In this document: positions 1 through 8,740 of the stretch, in pieces | Layout: the number at the start of each line of letters is the position of its first letter | Numbering within the stretch: position 1 is the first letter of the stretch | Origin: Pseudomonadota bacterium | GTDB lineage: Bacteria > Pseudomonadota > Gammaproteobacteria > Burkholderiales > Burkholderiaceae_C | NCBI GenBank assembly: GCA_021808525.1 | Contig: JAKBBK010000008.1 | Coordinates: 1 to 64,000 of the forward strand | Direction of reading: 5' to 3' | DNA length: 64,000 nucleotides | Notes under the pieces: generated by a model | Told to the model about the DNA's origin: nothing | What the model saw: only the letters and a program-made list of their open reading frames with translations | Database searches by the model: none | Program-made: the position numbers and the translations under genes

Positions 1-23
1 TCAGGGGCCTGCGACGGACTCAT
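1..23 (-). CDS. 5' end of an unidentified gene, cut by the window edge
   Basis: An ATG at 23..21 overlaps the rsmB stop codon (ATGA overlap), and the seven following codons are open to the window edge (MSPSQAP). The four-base overlap suggests translational coupling to rsmB. In many Burkholderiales rsmB is followed by a DUF4390 gene and a sensor kinase, so DUF4390 is the first guess, but nothing visible here proves it. Confidence 0.35.
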
Positions 24-1348
24 GCGGGGTCATCGGCACGCTTGGCGAACAGGGCGTAGTAGAAGCCGTCGCGCTCTGGCGACCGGTCAGGCAGGATCTG
101 CCCGGGTGCGGCCAATGCTAGCGCATCATCGTGCCGTTCCCGGAAGCTGGCGGCCTGCAGCTCGCCCTCGGCGGGGAACACCGAACAGGTCGCGTACAGC
201 AGGTGCCCCCCGGGGCGCAGCAGCGGCCACAGGGCATCCAGCAGCTCGCGCTGCTGCAGCGCCAGGGCGGGGATGTCCTGTGGCTTGCGCAGCCAGCGAA
301 TGTCGGGGTGGCGTCGGCTGATGCCGCTGGCGCTGCAGGGGGCATCGAGCAGGATGCGATCGAAGCCGCGGCCATCCCACCAGGTTTCGGGATGGGCGGC
401 GTCGGCCACGCGCAGCTCGGCGCCGTGCAGGCGCAGGCGTTGCAGGGTCTGCTCGATGCGAGGCGCGCGCTGTGGGTCGCGTTCCAGCGCCAGCAGTTCG
501 CAGTCGGCAAGCTCCAGCAGGTGCGCGGTCTTGCCGCCCGGGGCGGCACAGGCGTCGAGCACGCGCATGCCCGGTCGAGGGTCCAGCAGCACCGCGGCGA
601 GCTGCGCCGATGCGTCCTGCACGCTGACGGCACCCTGCTCGAACAAGGGAAGGCGGGTGACCGCGACCGCTCGCTCGAGAACCAGGGCCTGCTCCAGGCC
701 CGGCGCATCCGGCGCATGGGCATCGAGCCCGGCTTCGCGCAGCAGCCGCAGGTAGGCCTCGCGCCCGCCCCAGCGGCGATTCACCCGCAGGGTCATGGGG
801 GGCGGAGAAGCGGCCAGGTCGAGCACGCGTTGCCAGTCCTGCGGCCAGGCGCGGCGCAAGGTCTCGATCCACCAGGCGGGATGGTTGTAGCGAGCCTCGG
901 GCAGGGCCAGGACCTGTCCGAGGAGTTCGTCGCGTTGCGCCTGCAGGCGCCGCAGCAGGGCGTTGACCAGGCCGCGCGCGGGCCGGGTGCGCGGTTTCGC
1001 GGCGCAGGCCTGCACGGATTCGAACACCAGGGTGTGGTCGGCGTAGGGGCGCGGCTCGGGCAGGCTGAGCAGGGCCAGCGACACCAGCAACAGGTGCTCC
1101 AGCGCCGCCGGCTGCAGGGCCTTGGGGTGCATGCAAGCCAGCAGCGCGCGGGCGCGGCCCAGGCCGCGCAGGGCTTCGAAACCCAGGGCCTGCGCCGCGC
1201 CGCGCTGCGCGGCATCCTTCGTGCCCAGGCGGGGCAAGGCGGTGGCCAGGGATTCGCCGCGCAGCACGCAGCCGAGCAGCTCGGCCGCCGCGAGCAGGTC
1301 CTGGTGCAGCGCGCGGGGCGCGGCGGGGTTCGGTGCCTGGGCTTTCAA
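20..1348 (-). CDS. rsmB: 16S rRNA m5C967 methyltransferase RsmB
   Basis: A 442-residue protein, the usual length for RsmB/Sun, which methylates C967 of 16S rRNA with SAM. An N-terminal NusB-like helical RNA-binding domain (about 1-150) is followed by a Rossmann methyltransferase domain with the SAM motif DACAAPGGKT and the two catalytic-cysteine motifs DAPCSASG and YATCS. The ORF opens with TTG (LKAQAP); no ATG lies nearby and the N-terminus aligns with the family from this point, so TTG is probably the true start. It begins 8 bp after the DsrE-like gene stop, so the three genes may be co-transcribed. Confidence 0.95.
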   Translation of the reverse strand: MKAQAPNPAAPRALHQDLLAAAELLGCVLRGESLATALPRLGTKDAAQRGAAQALGFEALRGLGRARALLACMHPKALQPAALEHLLLVSLALLSLPEPRPYADHTLVFESVQACAAKPRTRPARGLVNALLRRLQAQRDELLGQVLALPEARYNHPAWWIETLRRAWPQDWQRVLDLAASPPPMTLRVNRRWGGREAYLRLLREAGLDAHAPDAPGLEQALVLERAVAVTRLPLFEQGAVSVQDASAQLAAVLLDPRPGMRVLDACAAPGGKTAHLLELADCELLALERDPQRAPRIEQTLQRLRLHGAELRVADAAHPETWWDGRGFDRILLDAPCSASGISRRHPDIRWLRKPQDIPALALQQRELLDALWPLLRPGGHLLYATCSVFPAEGELQAASFRERHDDALALAAPGQILPDRSPERDGFYYALFAKRADDPA

Positions 1349-1356
1349 CGTCCGTG

Positions 1357-1821
1357 TCAGGGCGAGATGTAGGCGTAGCCTTCGCGGTATTGCAGGGTGG
1401 CGGCCTCGACCACCCCGGAAGGCACCGTGGTGGCGTCCAGCAGCACCTGGTCCTTGGAAATCCTGCGATTGCTCAAGGTGTTCTCGCAGGCGCGGAAGGA
1501 AACGCCGCGACCGGCCAGGTCGCCCACGTTGCCGGAGTATTCGGCGCCGTTGGCATCCTTGGCGCCGTTGAGCAGGAAGTCGATGCCGGCGCCGTTGCCG
1601 ACCACGACGATTTTCGCGCCGGGGTCGGCGGCCAGGTGATTGCGCACGTTGGCCAGCGCGCGCGAGGCCTGGGCATTGCCCTGGGTGATGTGATAGACGA
1701 CGTGCACGGGGCCCTTGGGATCGGTTGCGGCGCGGGCGGCGCTCGCCGCGACCAGCGTGGCGGCGCCGGCGGCGGCCGAGGCGAGCAGCACCTTGCGGCG
1801 CGGGGAAAGGGGGTCGGGCAT
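1357..1821 (-). CDS. exported DsrE-family protein 1 (Tat-type signal)
   Basis: A 154-residue protein with an N-terminal export signal containing a twin arginine (SPRRKVLL) followed by an Ala-rich hydrophobic stretch, suggesting Tat export. The mature part has the DsrE/DsrF/YchN fold pattern: a VVVGNGAGIDFLL strand-helix core, one cysteine in FRACENTL and a C-terminal EGYAYISP. DsrE proteins often handle sulfur through a cysteine; whether this one does is inference. AGGAG lies 7 bp upstream of the ATG. It sits directly downstream of a paralogue of the same architecture. Confidence 0.8.
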   Translation of the reverse strand: MPDPLSPRRKVLLASAAAGAATLVAASAARAATDPKGPVHVVYHITQGNAQASRALANVRNHLAADPGAKIVVVGNGAGIDFLLNGAKDANGAEYSGNVGDLAGRGVSFRACENTLSNRRISKDQVLLDATTVPSGVVEAATLQYREGYAYISP

Positions 1822-1879
1822 GGCGGTCTCCTGAGCGCGGGGTTTCGCGATGCGCCGCGGCGGCGGCGGTAACCTGATG

Positions 1880-2347
1880 TTACGGCTTCAGGTAGTACCA
1901 GCCCTCGGACTGCAGGCGGACGATCTCGTACACCCCCGCGGGCACGGTCGTCGCTTCCAGCACCAGCTCGCTGTCGGGAATCTTCAGGAAGCTCAGGGTG
2001 TTCTGGCAGGCCCGGAACTGCACCCCCTGGTTGGCCAGCGCGCCGATGATGCCCGAGAAGGCCGCCCCGGTGGGCGCCTTGGCCCCGTTGAGCAGGAAGC
2101 GGATGGCCTTGCCGTAGCCCACCACCACGAATTGCATCCTGGGGTCGAGCTCGAGCACGTTCTGGATGTTGATCAGGCCTTCATAGGCCTGCTCCAGGTC
2201 CACGCTGATCTGCATCACCACCTTCCAGGGCTGGCTGGAGATCGGCTTGCCGGGCACGGGGCCCTGTTCCTGGGCGCGGGCCAGGGGCGCGGCGCCGAGG
2301 CCGGCGAGCCCGGCGCCCAGCAGGCGCAGGCGGTCACGTGGATGCAT
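1880..2347 (-). CDS. exported DsrE-family protein 2
   Basis: A 155-residue paralogue of the next gene downstream, with the same layout: export signal ending near LARAQEQ, core VVVGYGKAIRFLLNGAK, single cysteine in FRACQNTL and terminal EGWYYLKP. Unlike its neighbour it has no adjacent arginine pair, so Sec export is more likely. A GAGGAG ribosome-binding site precedes the ATG. The role is unknown; sulfur transfer or redox sensing in the periplasm is inferred only from the family. Confidence 0.8.
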   Translation of the reverse strand: MHPRDRLRLLGAGLAGLGAAPLARAQEQGPVPGKPISSQPWKVVMQISVDLEQAYEGLINIQNVLELDPRMQFVVVGYGKAIRFLLNGAKAPTGAAFSGIIGALANQGVQFRACQNTLSFLKIPDSELVLEATTVPAGVYEIVRLQSEGWYYLKP

Positions 2348-2376
2348 GGGGGCGGATCTCCTCGATGGGCGGGGCG

Positions 2377-2667
2377 CTAGTCCGCCGCCAGCGGATACAC
2401 GCTCAGGCGATGCAGGCCGAAGCGGCGCCGGCGCGCCAGCGCACGGTAGGGCCAGTAGCCCAGCAGCGTGGCGAACATCAGCGCCAAGGCGTTGAACAGC
2501 ACGCCGCTGAGCACCACGCCCAGCGCCTGGCCCAGGCCCAGCTCGTGGCGGTACACGAACAGCGCGACCAGCCCGCTGATGACGCCCATGCCGCTGCCCA
2601 GCGCGGCTCCAAGGCGTAGCAGCGTGGGCAAGGTGAGGATGCCGGCGAGGTGGTCGGGGTGGCGCAT
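2377..2667 (-). CDS. small membrane protein of unknown function
   Basis: A 96-residue protein with two hydrophobic segments (about 10-35 and 45-70), a basic stretch ALARRRRFG after the second, and no recognisable motif. It lies just upstream of the DsrE-like genes on the same strand with a 29 bp gap and may start that transcript. I do not recognise the family. Confidence 0.6.
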   Translation of the reverse strand: MRHPDHLAGILTLPTLLRLGAALGSGMGVISGLVALFVYRHELGLGQALGVVLSGVLFNALALMFATLLGYWPYRALARRRRFGLHRLSVYPLAAD

Positions 2668-2725
2668 GGCGTGGGCGGGCAGGGTACGGGATGCGAGCGA
2701 GGGCGAGGGCGGGCGCGGCGCGGGT

Positions 2726-4018
2726 TCAGCCGCGCACCTGGCCGTCGCCCAGCACCATCCATTTCTGGCTGGTGAGACCTTCCAGGCCGACCGGGCCGCG
2801 GGCGTGGAATTTGTCGGTGGAAATGCCGATCTCCGCGCCCAGGCCGAACTCGAAGCCGTCGCTGAATCGGGTGGAAGCGTTGACCATCACCGCAGCGGAG
2901 TCCACCTCCCGAAGGAAGCGCATCGCGTTGTGGTGCGTGCTGGTCAGGATCGTGTCGGTGTGCTGAGAACCGTAGCGGTTGATGTGCTCGATGGCTTCGT
3001 CGAGGCCTTCCACGACCTTGATGGAGATGATCGGGGCCAGGTATTCGGTGCTCCAGTCGGCTTCGACGGCGTCGCGCAACAGCGCGGCCGCGCCGGGCAC
3101 CGGCTCGAGCAGCGCGCGGCTGCGCGGGCAGCAGCGCATTTCCACGCCCTTGGCCGCGAACACGGCGCCGATGCGCGGCAGGAAGGCCTCGGCGCTGGCG
3201 CGCGCCACCAGCAGGGACTCCGCCGCGTTGCAGGGGCTGTAGCGCTGGGTCTTGGCGTTGTCGGTGACCTTCAGCGCCATGTCCAGGTCCACCCTGTCGT
3301 CCACGTAGACATGGCAATTGCCGTCGAGGTGCTTGATCACGGGCACGCGTGCCTCCGCGCTGATGCGCTCGATCAGGCCCTTGCCGCCGCGGGGAATGAT
3401 CACGTCGACGTACTGGGGCATGGTGATGAGCTCGCCGACGGCGGCCCGGTCGGTCACCGGCACCAATTGCACCGCGTCGGACGGCAGCCCGGCGCCTTGC
3501 AGCGCCTGCCCGACGCAGGCGGCCAGGGCGCGGTTGCTGTGGATGGCTTCCGAGCCGCCACGCAGGATCACCGCGTTGCCGGACTTGATGGCCAGGCCGG
3601 CGGCCTCGATGGTCACGTTCGGCCGGCTCTCGAAAATCATGCCGAACACGCCCAGGGGCACGCGCATGCGCCCGACCGTGATGCCGCTGGGGCGCCGACG
3701 CAGCTCGCTCATCTCGCCGATGGGGTCGGGCAGCGCGGCCACCTGTTCGCAGGACTGCGCCATCTGCTCCAGCACCTTGTCGCTGAGCTGCAGGCGGTCG
3801 ACGAAGGCCGCCTCGAGCCCGGCCTCGCGGGCGGCTCGCAGGTCCTCCTGGTTGGCCTCGCGCAGCGCCGGAGCCTGGGCGCGCAGCAGGGCCGCCAGAT
3901 CGATCAGGGCGCGGTTCTTCTCGGCCGTGCCGGCGCGCGCCATGGCCCTCGAGGCCGTGCGCGCGCGCACGCCCAGGTCGGTCATCAGGAGGTGGATGTT
4001 GCCCGCGGCGCTGTTCAT
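2726..4018 (-). CDS. proA: gamma-glutamyl phosphate reductase ProA
   Basis: A 430-residue cytosolic enzyme that reduces gamma-glutamyl phosphate to glutamate semialdehyde with NADPH, the second step of proline synthesis. Aldehyde-dehydrogenase fold with the catalytic cysteine in DGNCHVYVD and the ProA signatures FESRPNVT and [10 protein letters not shown]. The ORF track extends 25 residues further, but those are basic and unlike the family; the ATG at 4018 (MNSAAGNIH) matches known N-termini. proB is not in the window. Confidence 0.95.
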   Translation of the reverse strand: MNSAAGNIHLLMTDLGVRARTASRAMARAGTAEKNRALIDLAALLRAQAPALREANQEDLRAAREAGLEAAFVDRLQLSDKVLEQMAQSCEQVAALPDPIGEMSELRRRPSGITVGRMRVPLGVFGMIFESRPNVTIEAAGLAIKSGNAVILRGGSEAIHSNRALAACVGQALQGAGLPSDAVQLVPVTDRAAVGELITMPQYVDVIIPRGGKGLIERISAEARVPVIKHLDGNCHVYVDDRVDLDMALKVTDNAKTQRYSPCNAAESLLVARASAEAFLPRIGAVFAAKGVEMRCCPRSRALLEPVPGAAALLRDAVEADWSTEYLAPIISIKVVEGLDEAIEHINRYGSQHTDTILTSTHHNAMRFLREVDSAAVMVNASTRFSDGFEFGLGAEIGISTDKFHARGPVGLEGLTSQKWMVLGDGQVRG

Positions 4019-4124
4019 GGAGGGATCCCTGCGTGAATGCGCATTGTCGCAAACTGCCGTCCTCCGGGTGCGGCGCGTGTTGCGCCGCGTCAACGTGGCG
4101 CACGGCGGCGCCCGCCGGCGGGCT

Positions 4125-5324
4125 TCACCAGCTGACTTCGCGCTCCGGGGTGGAGGTGATCTGGTGGATGGACAGGTCGGCGCCGTCGAACTCGGCCTCG
4201 GCGTCCAGGCGCAGCCCCATGGTGCGCTTGAGCACGCCGTACACCACGAAGCCGCCGATCAGCGCCCAGGCCACCGCCGCCAGCGTGCCCACCAGCTGGG
4301 CGCCCAGGCTGACCCCGCCCAGCCCGCCCAGCGCGGTCTGCCCGAAGATGCCGGCCGCGATGCCGCCCCAGGTGCCGCACAGTCCATGCAGGGGCCACAC
4401 GCCCAGCACGTCGTCGATGCGCAGGCGGTTCTGGGTCAGGGTGAACATGCGCACGAACAGCCAGCCGGCCACCGCGCCGGTGATCAGCGCGCCCACCGGG
4501 TGCATGAGGTCCGAGCCCGCGCACACGGCCACCAGGCCGGCCAGCGGTCCGTTGTAGACGAAGCCGGGGTCGTTGCGACCGGCGAGCAGCGCGGCCAGGG
4601 TGCCGCCGACCATGGCCATGAGCGAGTTCACCGCCACCAGCCCGGAGATCTTGGTGACGCTTTGCGCGCTCATGACGTTGAAGCCGAACCAGCCCACGAC
4701 CAGGATCCACGAGCCCAGGGCGAGGAAGGGGATGCTGGAAGGCGGGTGGGGGTTCACGCGGCCGTCGCGGTAGCGTCCCTTGCGCGCGCCCAGCAGCAAG
4801 ACGGCGGGCAGGGCCAGCCAGCCCCCCATCGCATGCACCACGATGGAGCCGGCGAAATCATGGAACTGCGCTCCGAACACCGACTGGAACCAGGCCTGCA
4901 CGCCGAAACGCTGGCCCCACATGGCCCCCTCGAACACCGGATAGACCAGGCCCACGATGAGGGCGGTGGCCAGCAACTGGGGGTAGAACTTGGCGCGCTC
5001 GGCGATGCCGCCCGAGATGATGGCCGGCACGGCCGCCGCGAAGGTCAGCAGGAAAAAGAAGCGGGTCAGGGCCAGTCCGTCGTCCAGGTTGAGCGTGGGC
5101 GCGGGCGACAGGAAGCTGACACCGTAGGCGATGGCGTAGCCCACGAAGTAGTAGGCCAGCGTGGCCACCGAGAAGTCGGTGAGGATTTTCACCAGGGCGT
5201 TGACCTGGTTCTTGCGGCGTACCGTGCCGAGTTCCAGGAAGGCGAATCCGGCGTGCATGAACAGCACCAGGATGGCGCCGAGAAGCAGGAACAGCACGTT
5301 GGCGCTGGTTTGCAGGGCTTGCAT
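4125..5324 (-). CDS. amtB: ammonium transporter AmtB
   Basis: A 399-residue polytopic inner-membrane protein of the Amt/Mep/Rh family with about 11 membrane segments. The two pore histidines are visible in [13 protein letters not shown] and [11 protein letters not shown]. The chosen ATG at 5324 has GGAG about 10 bp upstream; the longer ORF adds 18 non-family residues. glnK, the usual partner, is absent here. The upstream region carries a near-consensus sigma-54 promoter and NtrC-type sites, so expression is probably switched on under nitrogen limitation. Confidence 0.95.
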   Translation of the reverse strand: MQALQTSANVLFLLLGAILVLFMHAGFAFLELGTVRRKNQVNALVKILTDFSVATLAYYFVGYAIAYGVSFLSPAPTLNLDDGLALTRFFFLLTFAAAVPAIISGGIAERAKFYPQLLATALIVGLVYPVFEGAMWGQRFGVQAWFQSVFGAQFHDFAGSIVVHAMGGWLALPAVLLLGARKGRYRDGRVNPHPPSSIPFLALGSWILVVGWFGFNVMSAQSVTKISGLVAVNSLMAMVGGTLAALLAGRNDPGFVYNGPLAGLVAVCAGSDLMHPVGALITGAVAGWLFVRMFTLTQNRLRIDDVLGVWPLHGLCGTWGGIAAGIFGQTALGGLGGVSLGAQLVGTLAAVAWALIGGFVVYGVLKRTMGLRLDAEAEFDGADLSIHQITSTPEREVSW

Positions 5325-5382
5325 GGGAGGAAGGCTCCGGACGGGTGCGCTGCACCACGATGTGGATGAAAGCCCCACCCTG

Positions 5383-5400
5383 AAGCAAGAAGCGTTCCAA
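5383..5400 (-). promoter_or_regulatory. sigma-54 (-24/-12) promoter of amtB
   Basis: On the minus strand the sequence reads TTGGAACGCTTCTTGCTT. The GG and GC elements are exactly 10 bp apart, and it differs from the sigma-54 consensus TGGCACG-N4-TTGCW at only one conserved position. The predicted transcript start lies near 5373, giving a leader of about 50 nt. rpoN itself is encoded in this window. Confidence 0.7.
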
Positions 5401-5496
5401 AATCGTGCGTGACGCTCCGTTCGAGTGCGTCATGCGAGTCGAGGGCGCCGTGGGAACACCCGAAGCACCAAAGAGGGGATGCCGCGGGGCCCTTGC

Positions 5497-5531
5497 GCAC
5501 CTTTCCCGTACATCGCGCACCAGGATGGTGC
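5497..5531 (-). promoter_or_regulatory. tandem NtrC-type enhancer sites upstream of amtB
   Basis: 5517-5531 is a perfect dyad, GCACC-N5-GGTGC, the core of the NtrC consensus. A second weaker copy, GCACC-N5-CGTAC, lies at 5497-5511. Their centres are 20 bp apart, about two helical turns, and roughly 130-150 bp upstream of the predicted start, the usual distance for NtrC enhancers. They fall between the arginase-family stop codon and amtB. Confidence 0.6.
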
Positions 5532-5536
5532 CCTGT

Positions 5537-6463
5537 TCAGCCCGGATCGCGCAGCAGGGTGGAGCGTCCGAACAGGCTTTGCAGCAATTCCACCAGGGCC
5601 TCGGCGCTGCGGTTGCGCAGGTCCAGCGCCGGGTTGAGTTCGACGACGTCGATCGAGGCCACGCAGCCACGGTCGGCCAGCATTTCCATGCACAACTGGG
5701 CCTCGCGCCAGGTCGGGCCGCCGCGCACGGTGGTGGCGACCCCCGGCGCGGTGTCCGGGTCGAGGAAGTCCACGTCCAGGCTCAGGTGCACGTGGGTGCG
5801 CGCATCGATGCCCTCGAGCATGCGGCGCATCACGGTGCGCATGCCTTGTTCGTCGATGGCGCGCATGTCGTCCACGTGGACCTGATGCTGGCGCAGCAGG
5901 CGGCGTTCCAGCTCGTCCACGCTGCGCACTCCCAGCAGGCGCAACTGCCGGGCTTGCAGCACCGGGCGGGCGGTGCTCAGGCCCAGCAGCTGCTCGGGCC
6001 CCAGGCCGCACAGGCAGGCCAGCGGCATGCCGTGCAGATTGCCGCTGGGCGTGGTCTCGGAGGTGTTGAAGTCGGCGTGGGCGTCCAGCCACAGCACGCG
6101 CAGCTCGCGCCGTTCGGCCTCGCAATGCGCGGCCACGGCGGCGATGGAGCCGAAGGCCAGGCAATGGTCTCCGCCCAGCAGCATCGGAAGCTCGCCCGCG
6201 CGCAGGGCCGCGGCCACCGCATCGCGCACCGCGCGGTTCCATTGCACCACCTGCTCCAGGTGGCGCCAGCCGTCGCGCGCGCTCTCCCAGGGGTTGCCCG
6301 GGCCGGCCAGGTTGCCGGCGTCATGCACCCGCAGCCCCAGCGCTTGCAGCGCCGCTGCCAGGCCCGCCACGCGCAGCGCCTCCGGGCCCATGGAGGCTCC
6401 CCGCACGCCAGCGCCGATGTCGGTGGGGGCACCGATCAGCCGGACGACGCGCTGCAGGCTCAT
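5537..6463 (-). CDS. arginase/ureohydrolase family enzyme
   Basis: A 308-residue ureohydrolase with the complete binuclear manganese motif set: GGDHCLAFGS, WLDAHADFNT and SLDVDFLDP. Length and the N-terminal LIGAPTDIGAGVRGASMGPEA region fit arginase (arginine to ornithine and urea) better than agmatinase, but substrate cannot be settled from motifs. The start MSLQRVV at 6463 is preferred over a 26-residue extension that matches nothing. Its position just upstream of the NtrC-type amtB promoter fits nitrogen scavenging. Confidence 0.85.
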   Translation of the reverse strand: MSLQRVVRLIGAPTDIGAGVRGASMGPEALRVAGLAAALQALGLRVHDAGNLAGPGNPWESARDGWRHLEQVVQWNRAVRDAVAAALRAGELPMLLGGDHCLAFGSIAAVAAHCEAERRELRVLWLDAHADFNTSETTPSGNLHGMPLACLCGLGPEQLLGLSTARPVLQARQLRLLGVRSVDELERRLLRQHQVHVDDMRAIDEQGMRTVMRRMLEGIDARTHVHLSLDVDFLDPDTAPGVATTVRGGPTWREAQLCMEMLADRGCVASIDVVELNPALDLRNRSAEALVELLQSLFGRSTLLRDPG

Positions 6464-6473
6464 GGGATGCGGC

Positions 6474-7133
6474 TCAGCCGGCGCGGTCCGGTTCGCCCAG
6501 CAGATGCTGCAGGTCCAGCGCGAAGCCCTCGAGCTGCGCATCCAGCGCGCGCGCGCGCTTGCCCAGGGCGTTGTAGGCGAGCACCGCGGGGATGGCCACC
6601 GCCAGCCCGGCGGCGGTCATGACCAGGGTGTCGCCCACCGGCCCCGCGATCTTGTCCACCCCCACCTGCTGGAGTGCCGAAATCGTGCCCAGCGCGTGGT
6701 AGATGCCCCAGACCGTGCCGAACAGGCCCACGAAGGGGGCGGTGCTGCCCACGCTGGCCAGCAGCACGTGGCCGGAGTGCAGGCGCCGGCTGGCCGCATC
6801 GAGGGCATCGCGCAATTCGCGGCGCACGCGGTCGGCCTGCGCCTGCCAGGCATGGCCCTCGGGCTGCTCCAGCTGGCGGCTGCGCAGCGCCAGCGCGGCC
6901 GCGGGGCCGTCGGGATCCGCGGCCAGCGCGGCCGCGGCGGCCTGGGCGCGCGAGGGCGCCGCCCAGAACGCGGCGATGGCGCGCGGCACGCTGCGCGCGC
7001 TGCGCCACAGCAGTGCGCTTTTCCAGAAAATGACAAACCAGCTGGCCATCGACATGGCCAGCAGCACCGCGGCCACCGTCTGCATCAGCGCATCGCCCTG
7101 CAGCGCGGAGGTCGGGGCCATGGGCATGGGCAT
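6474..7133 (-). CDS. MotA/TolQ/ExbB-type proton channel protein
   Basis: A 219-residue inner-membrane protein with an N-terminal membrane helix, a cytoplasmic insert, and the two C-terminal helices of the ExbB/TolQ family (VGSTAPFVGLFGTVWGIYHAL and GDTLVMTAAGLAVAIPAVLAYN). These proteins normally pair with an ExbD/TolR partner to use proton flow for energising TonB or Tol. No exbD or tonB is adjacent; instead it follows dapB by 22 bp, an arrangement known in Burkholderiales. The start may be any of three closely spaced ATGs in MPMPM. Confidence 0.85.
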   Translation of the reverse strand: MPMPMAPTSALQGDALMQTVAAVLLAMSMASWFVIFWKSALLWRSARSVPRAIAAFWAAPSRAQAAAAALAADPDGPAAALALRSRQLEQPEGHAWQAQADRVRRELRDALDAASRRLHSGHVLLASVGSTAPFVGLFGTVWGIYHALGTISALQQVGVDKIAGPVGDTLVMTAAGLAVAIPAVLAYNALGKRARALDAQLEGFALDLQHLLGEPDRAG

Positions 7134-7155
7134 GGGTCGCCGGGTCGCGGCGCGT

Positions 7156-7977
7156 TCAGGCCTTCAGCCCGAGCACGTCGTGCATGTCGTACAGGCCCGG
7201 CGCGCGGCCGGCCAGGAAGCGCACCGCGCGCAGGCTGCCTTCGGCGTAGGTGGCGCGGCTGCTGGACTTGTGGGTGATCTCGATGCGCTCGCCGGTGCCG
7301 GCGAACAGCACGGTGTGGTCGCCCACGATGTCGCCCCCGCGCACCACCGAGAATCCGATGGAGCCCGGCTCGCGCTCGCCGGTATGACCATGGCGCGACC
7401 AGACGGCGTCGCGCGCAAGATCGCGCCCGGCGGCGCGTGCCACGGCCTCGCCCATTTTCAGCGCGGTGCCCGAGGGCGCGTCGACCTTGTGCCTGTGGTG
7501 GGCCTCGATGATCTCGATGTCGAAGCCGCTGGACAGCGCGCGCCCGGCCTGCTCCAGCAGCTTGAGCACGACGTTCACGCCCACGCTCATGTTCGGAGAC
7601 AGCACGATGGGAATGCGCGCGGCCGCCCGCTCGATGCGCCGCAGGCCCTCGGCGTCGAATCCGGTGGTGCCGATGACCATGGACAGCCCCATGCTCTCGC
7701 ACACGTCCAGGTGCTCCAGCGTGGCTTGCGGGCGGGTGAAGTCGATCAGGCATCGCGCCTCGCGCAGGCCCTGCCGCGGGTCGGCCTGCACCAGCACACC
7801 GGTGCGCAGGCCCAGCGCCGTGCCGGCGTCCTGCCCGAGCAGCGCCGAGCCGGCGCGAGCCAGCGCCGCGCCGAGCTCGCAATCGGGCGCGGCGGCGATG
7901 GCCTCGAGCAGCGCGCGGCCCATGCGGCCGCCGCAGCCGGCGATGGCCACGCGATGCTTCGGCTGGCCTGCAGTCAT
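7156..7977 (-). CDS. dapB: 4-hydroxy-tetrahydrodipicolinate reductase DapB
   Basis: A 273-residue enzyme of lysine and diaminopimelate synthesis that reduces the product of DapA with NAD(P)H. Rossmann motif [11 protein letters not shown] at the N-terminus and the catalytic motif [16 protein letters not shown]. The ORF track extends upstream without homology; the ATG at 7977 overlaps the bamE stop as ATGA, which fixes the start and suggests coupling with bamE. Confidence 0.95.
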   Translation of the reverse strand: MTAGQPKHRVAIAGCGGRMGRALLEAIAAAPDCELGAALARAGSALLGQDAGTALGLRTGVLVQADPRQGLREARCLIDFTRPQATLEHLDVCESMGLSMVIGTTGFDAEGLRRIERAAARIPIVLSPNMSVGVNVVLKLLEQAGRALSSGFDIEIIEAHHRHKVDAPSGTALKMGEAVARAAGRDLARDAVWSRHGHTGEREPGSIGFSVVRGGDIVGDHTVLFAGTGERIEITHKSSSRATYAEGSLRAVRFLAGRAPGLYDMHDVLGLKA

Positions 7978-8618
7978 GGCGTCTGTTGTCCGGAAGAGCC
8001 GGGCAGCACGCTCTGGTCGGCCTGCCGCGCCAGGCCCTGCAGCTGGTCGATTTCCGACTGCGGCGCCACGACGGTCAGGGGGCCGGCCTCGGAGGCGGCC
8101 TTGGCCGGCGGCCGCTCGGCGAGTTTCTTTTTCGCCGCCGCGACCTCGGCCTGCAATTGTTCGCGGCTCAGCGAGCGCGTCTTGCCACCGTTGTGCAAGG
8201 TGTTGATCTGCGCGACGAACTGGTCTTCCGAGGGCAGCGGGTCGCCCTGCGTGCGCAGGAGATGGCCGTCCTTGTCGAAAAACACCGTGAAGCGTCGCAC
8301 GATCGGTGCGTGGTAGCCCTGGCGCAGGCTGAACACGTATTCCCAGCGGTCGCCGTGGAAGATGTCCTGCAGCAACGGGGTGCCCAGGATCTCGCGCACC
8401 TGCGCCTTGCTCATGCCGGGCTTGAGCTCCGCGGCCATTTCGCGGGACACGAAGTTGCCCTGGATCACGTCGAATCGATAGGGCTTGAACAGGCTGGTGA
8501 GGTCGCGCTGTTGCGTCTGCGTGCTGCAGGCGCCCAGACCCAGCGCGACCAGCAACCCCAGCGCACTTCCCAGCACGCTGCGCGCTGGGCGTTTTTCCAT
8601 CAGGAACGACAGGAGCAT
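7974..8618 (-). CDS. bamE: outer-membrane assembly lipoprotein BamE (SmpA/OmlA)
   Basis: About 214 residues, with a lipoprotein signal whose lipobox is LGLGAC and a BamE domain ([28 protein letters not shown]). BamE is a lipoprotein of the BamABCDE complex that inserts outer-membrane beta-barrels. The C-terminal about 90 residues (Lys/Ala-rich helix, then a Gln/Ser tail) go beyond the E. coli protein. Two ATGs, 8618 and 8600, are possible and neither has a clear Shine-Dalgarno. The gene is divergent from fur. Confidence 0.9.
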   Translation of the reverse strand: MLLSFLMEKRPARSVLGSALGLLVALGLGACSTQTQQRDLTSLFKPYRFDVIQGNFVSREMAAELKPGMSKAQVREILGTPLLQDIFHGDRWEYVFSLRQGYHAPIVRRFTVFFDKDGHLLRTQGDPLPSEDQFVAQINTLHNGGKTRSLSREQLQAEVAAAKKKLAERPPAKAASEAGPLTVVAPQSEIDQLQGLARQADQSVLPGSSGQQTP

Positions 8619-8665
8619 CGGAGAATGGTCGAGGACGCATGCGCGAGCACGCGGATTCGGCGCAG

Positions 8666-8680
8666 GACCCCCGAGGGGTC
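8666..8680. repeat. short palindrome in the bamE leader
   Basis: GACCCC-CGA-GGGGTC is a perfect 6-bp inverted repeat with a 3-base spacer, located between the divergent bamE and fur starts. It could form a small hairpin in the bamE leader or be a protein site. Its function is not known. Confidence 0.35.
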
Positions 8681-8685
8681 TTGGC

Positions 8686-8714
8686 TTGGGCGCCGGGATG
8701 GGCTGAACTATCAT
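8686..8714 (+). promoter_or_regulatory. likely sigma-70 promoter of fur
   Basis: TTGGGC and TATCAT are separated by exactly 17 bp, placing the transcript start about 20 bp before the fur ATG. This is the best match in the divergent region. I see no convincing Fur box over it. Confidence 0.45.
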
Positions 8715-8740
8715 GCTGATTCTAAACATCCCCCACTTCC

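Noticed and set aside
8700-8730. Fur box in the fur promoter
   Set aside because: The region around AACTATCATGCTGATTC has only partial resemblance to GATAATGATAATCATTATC and is not convincing.
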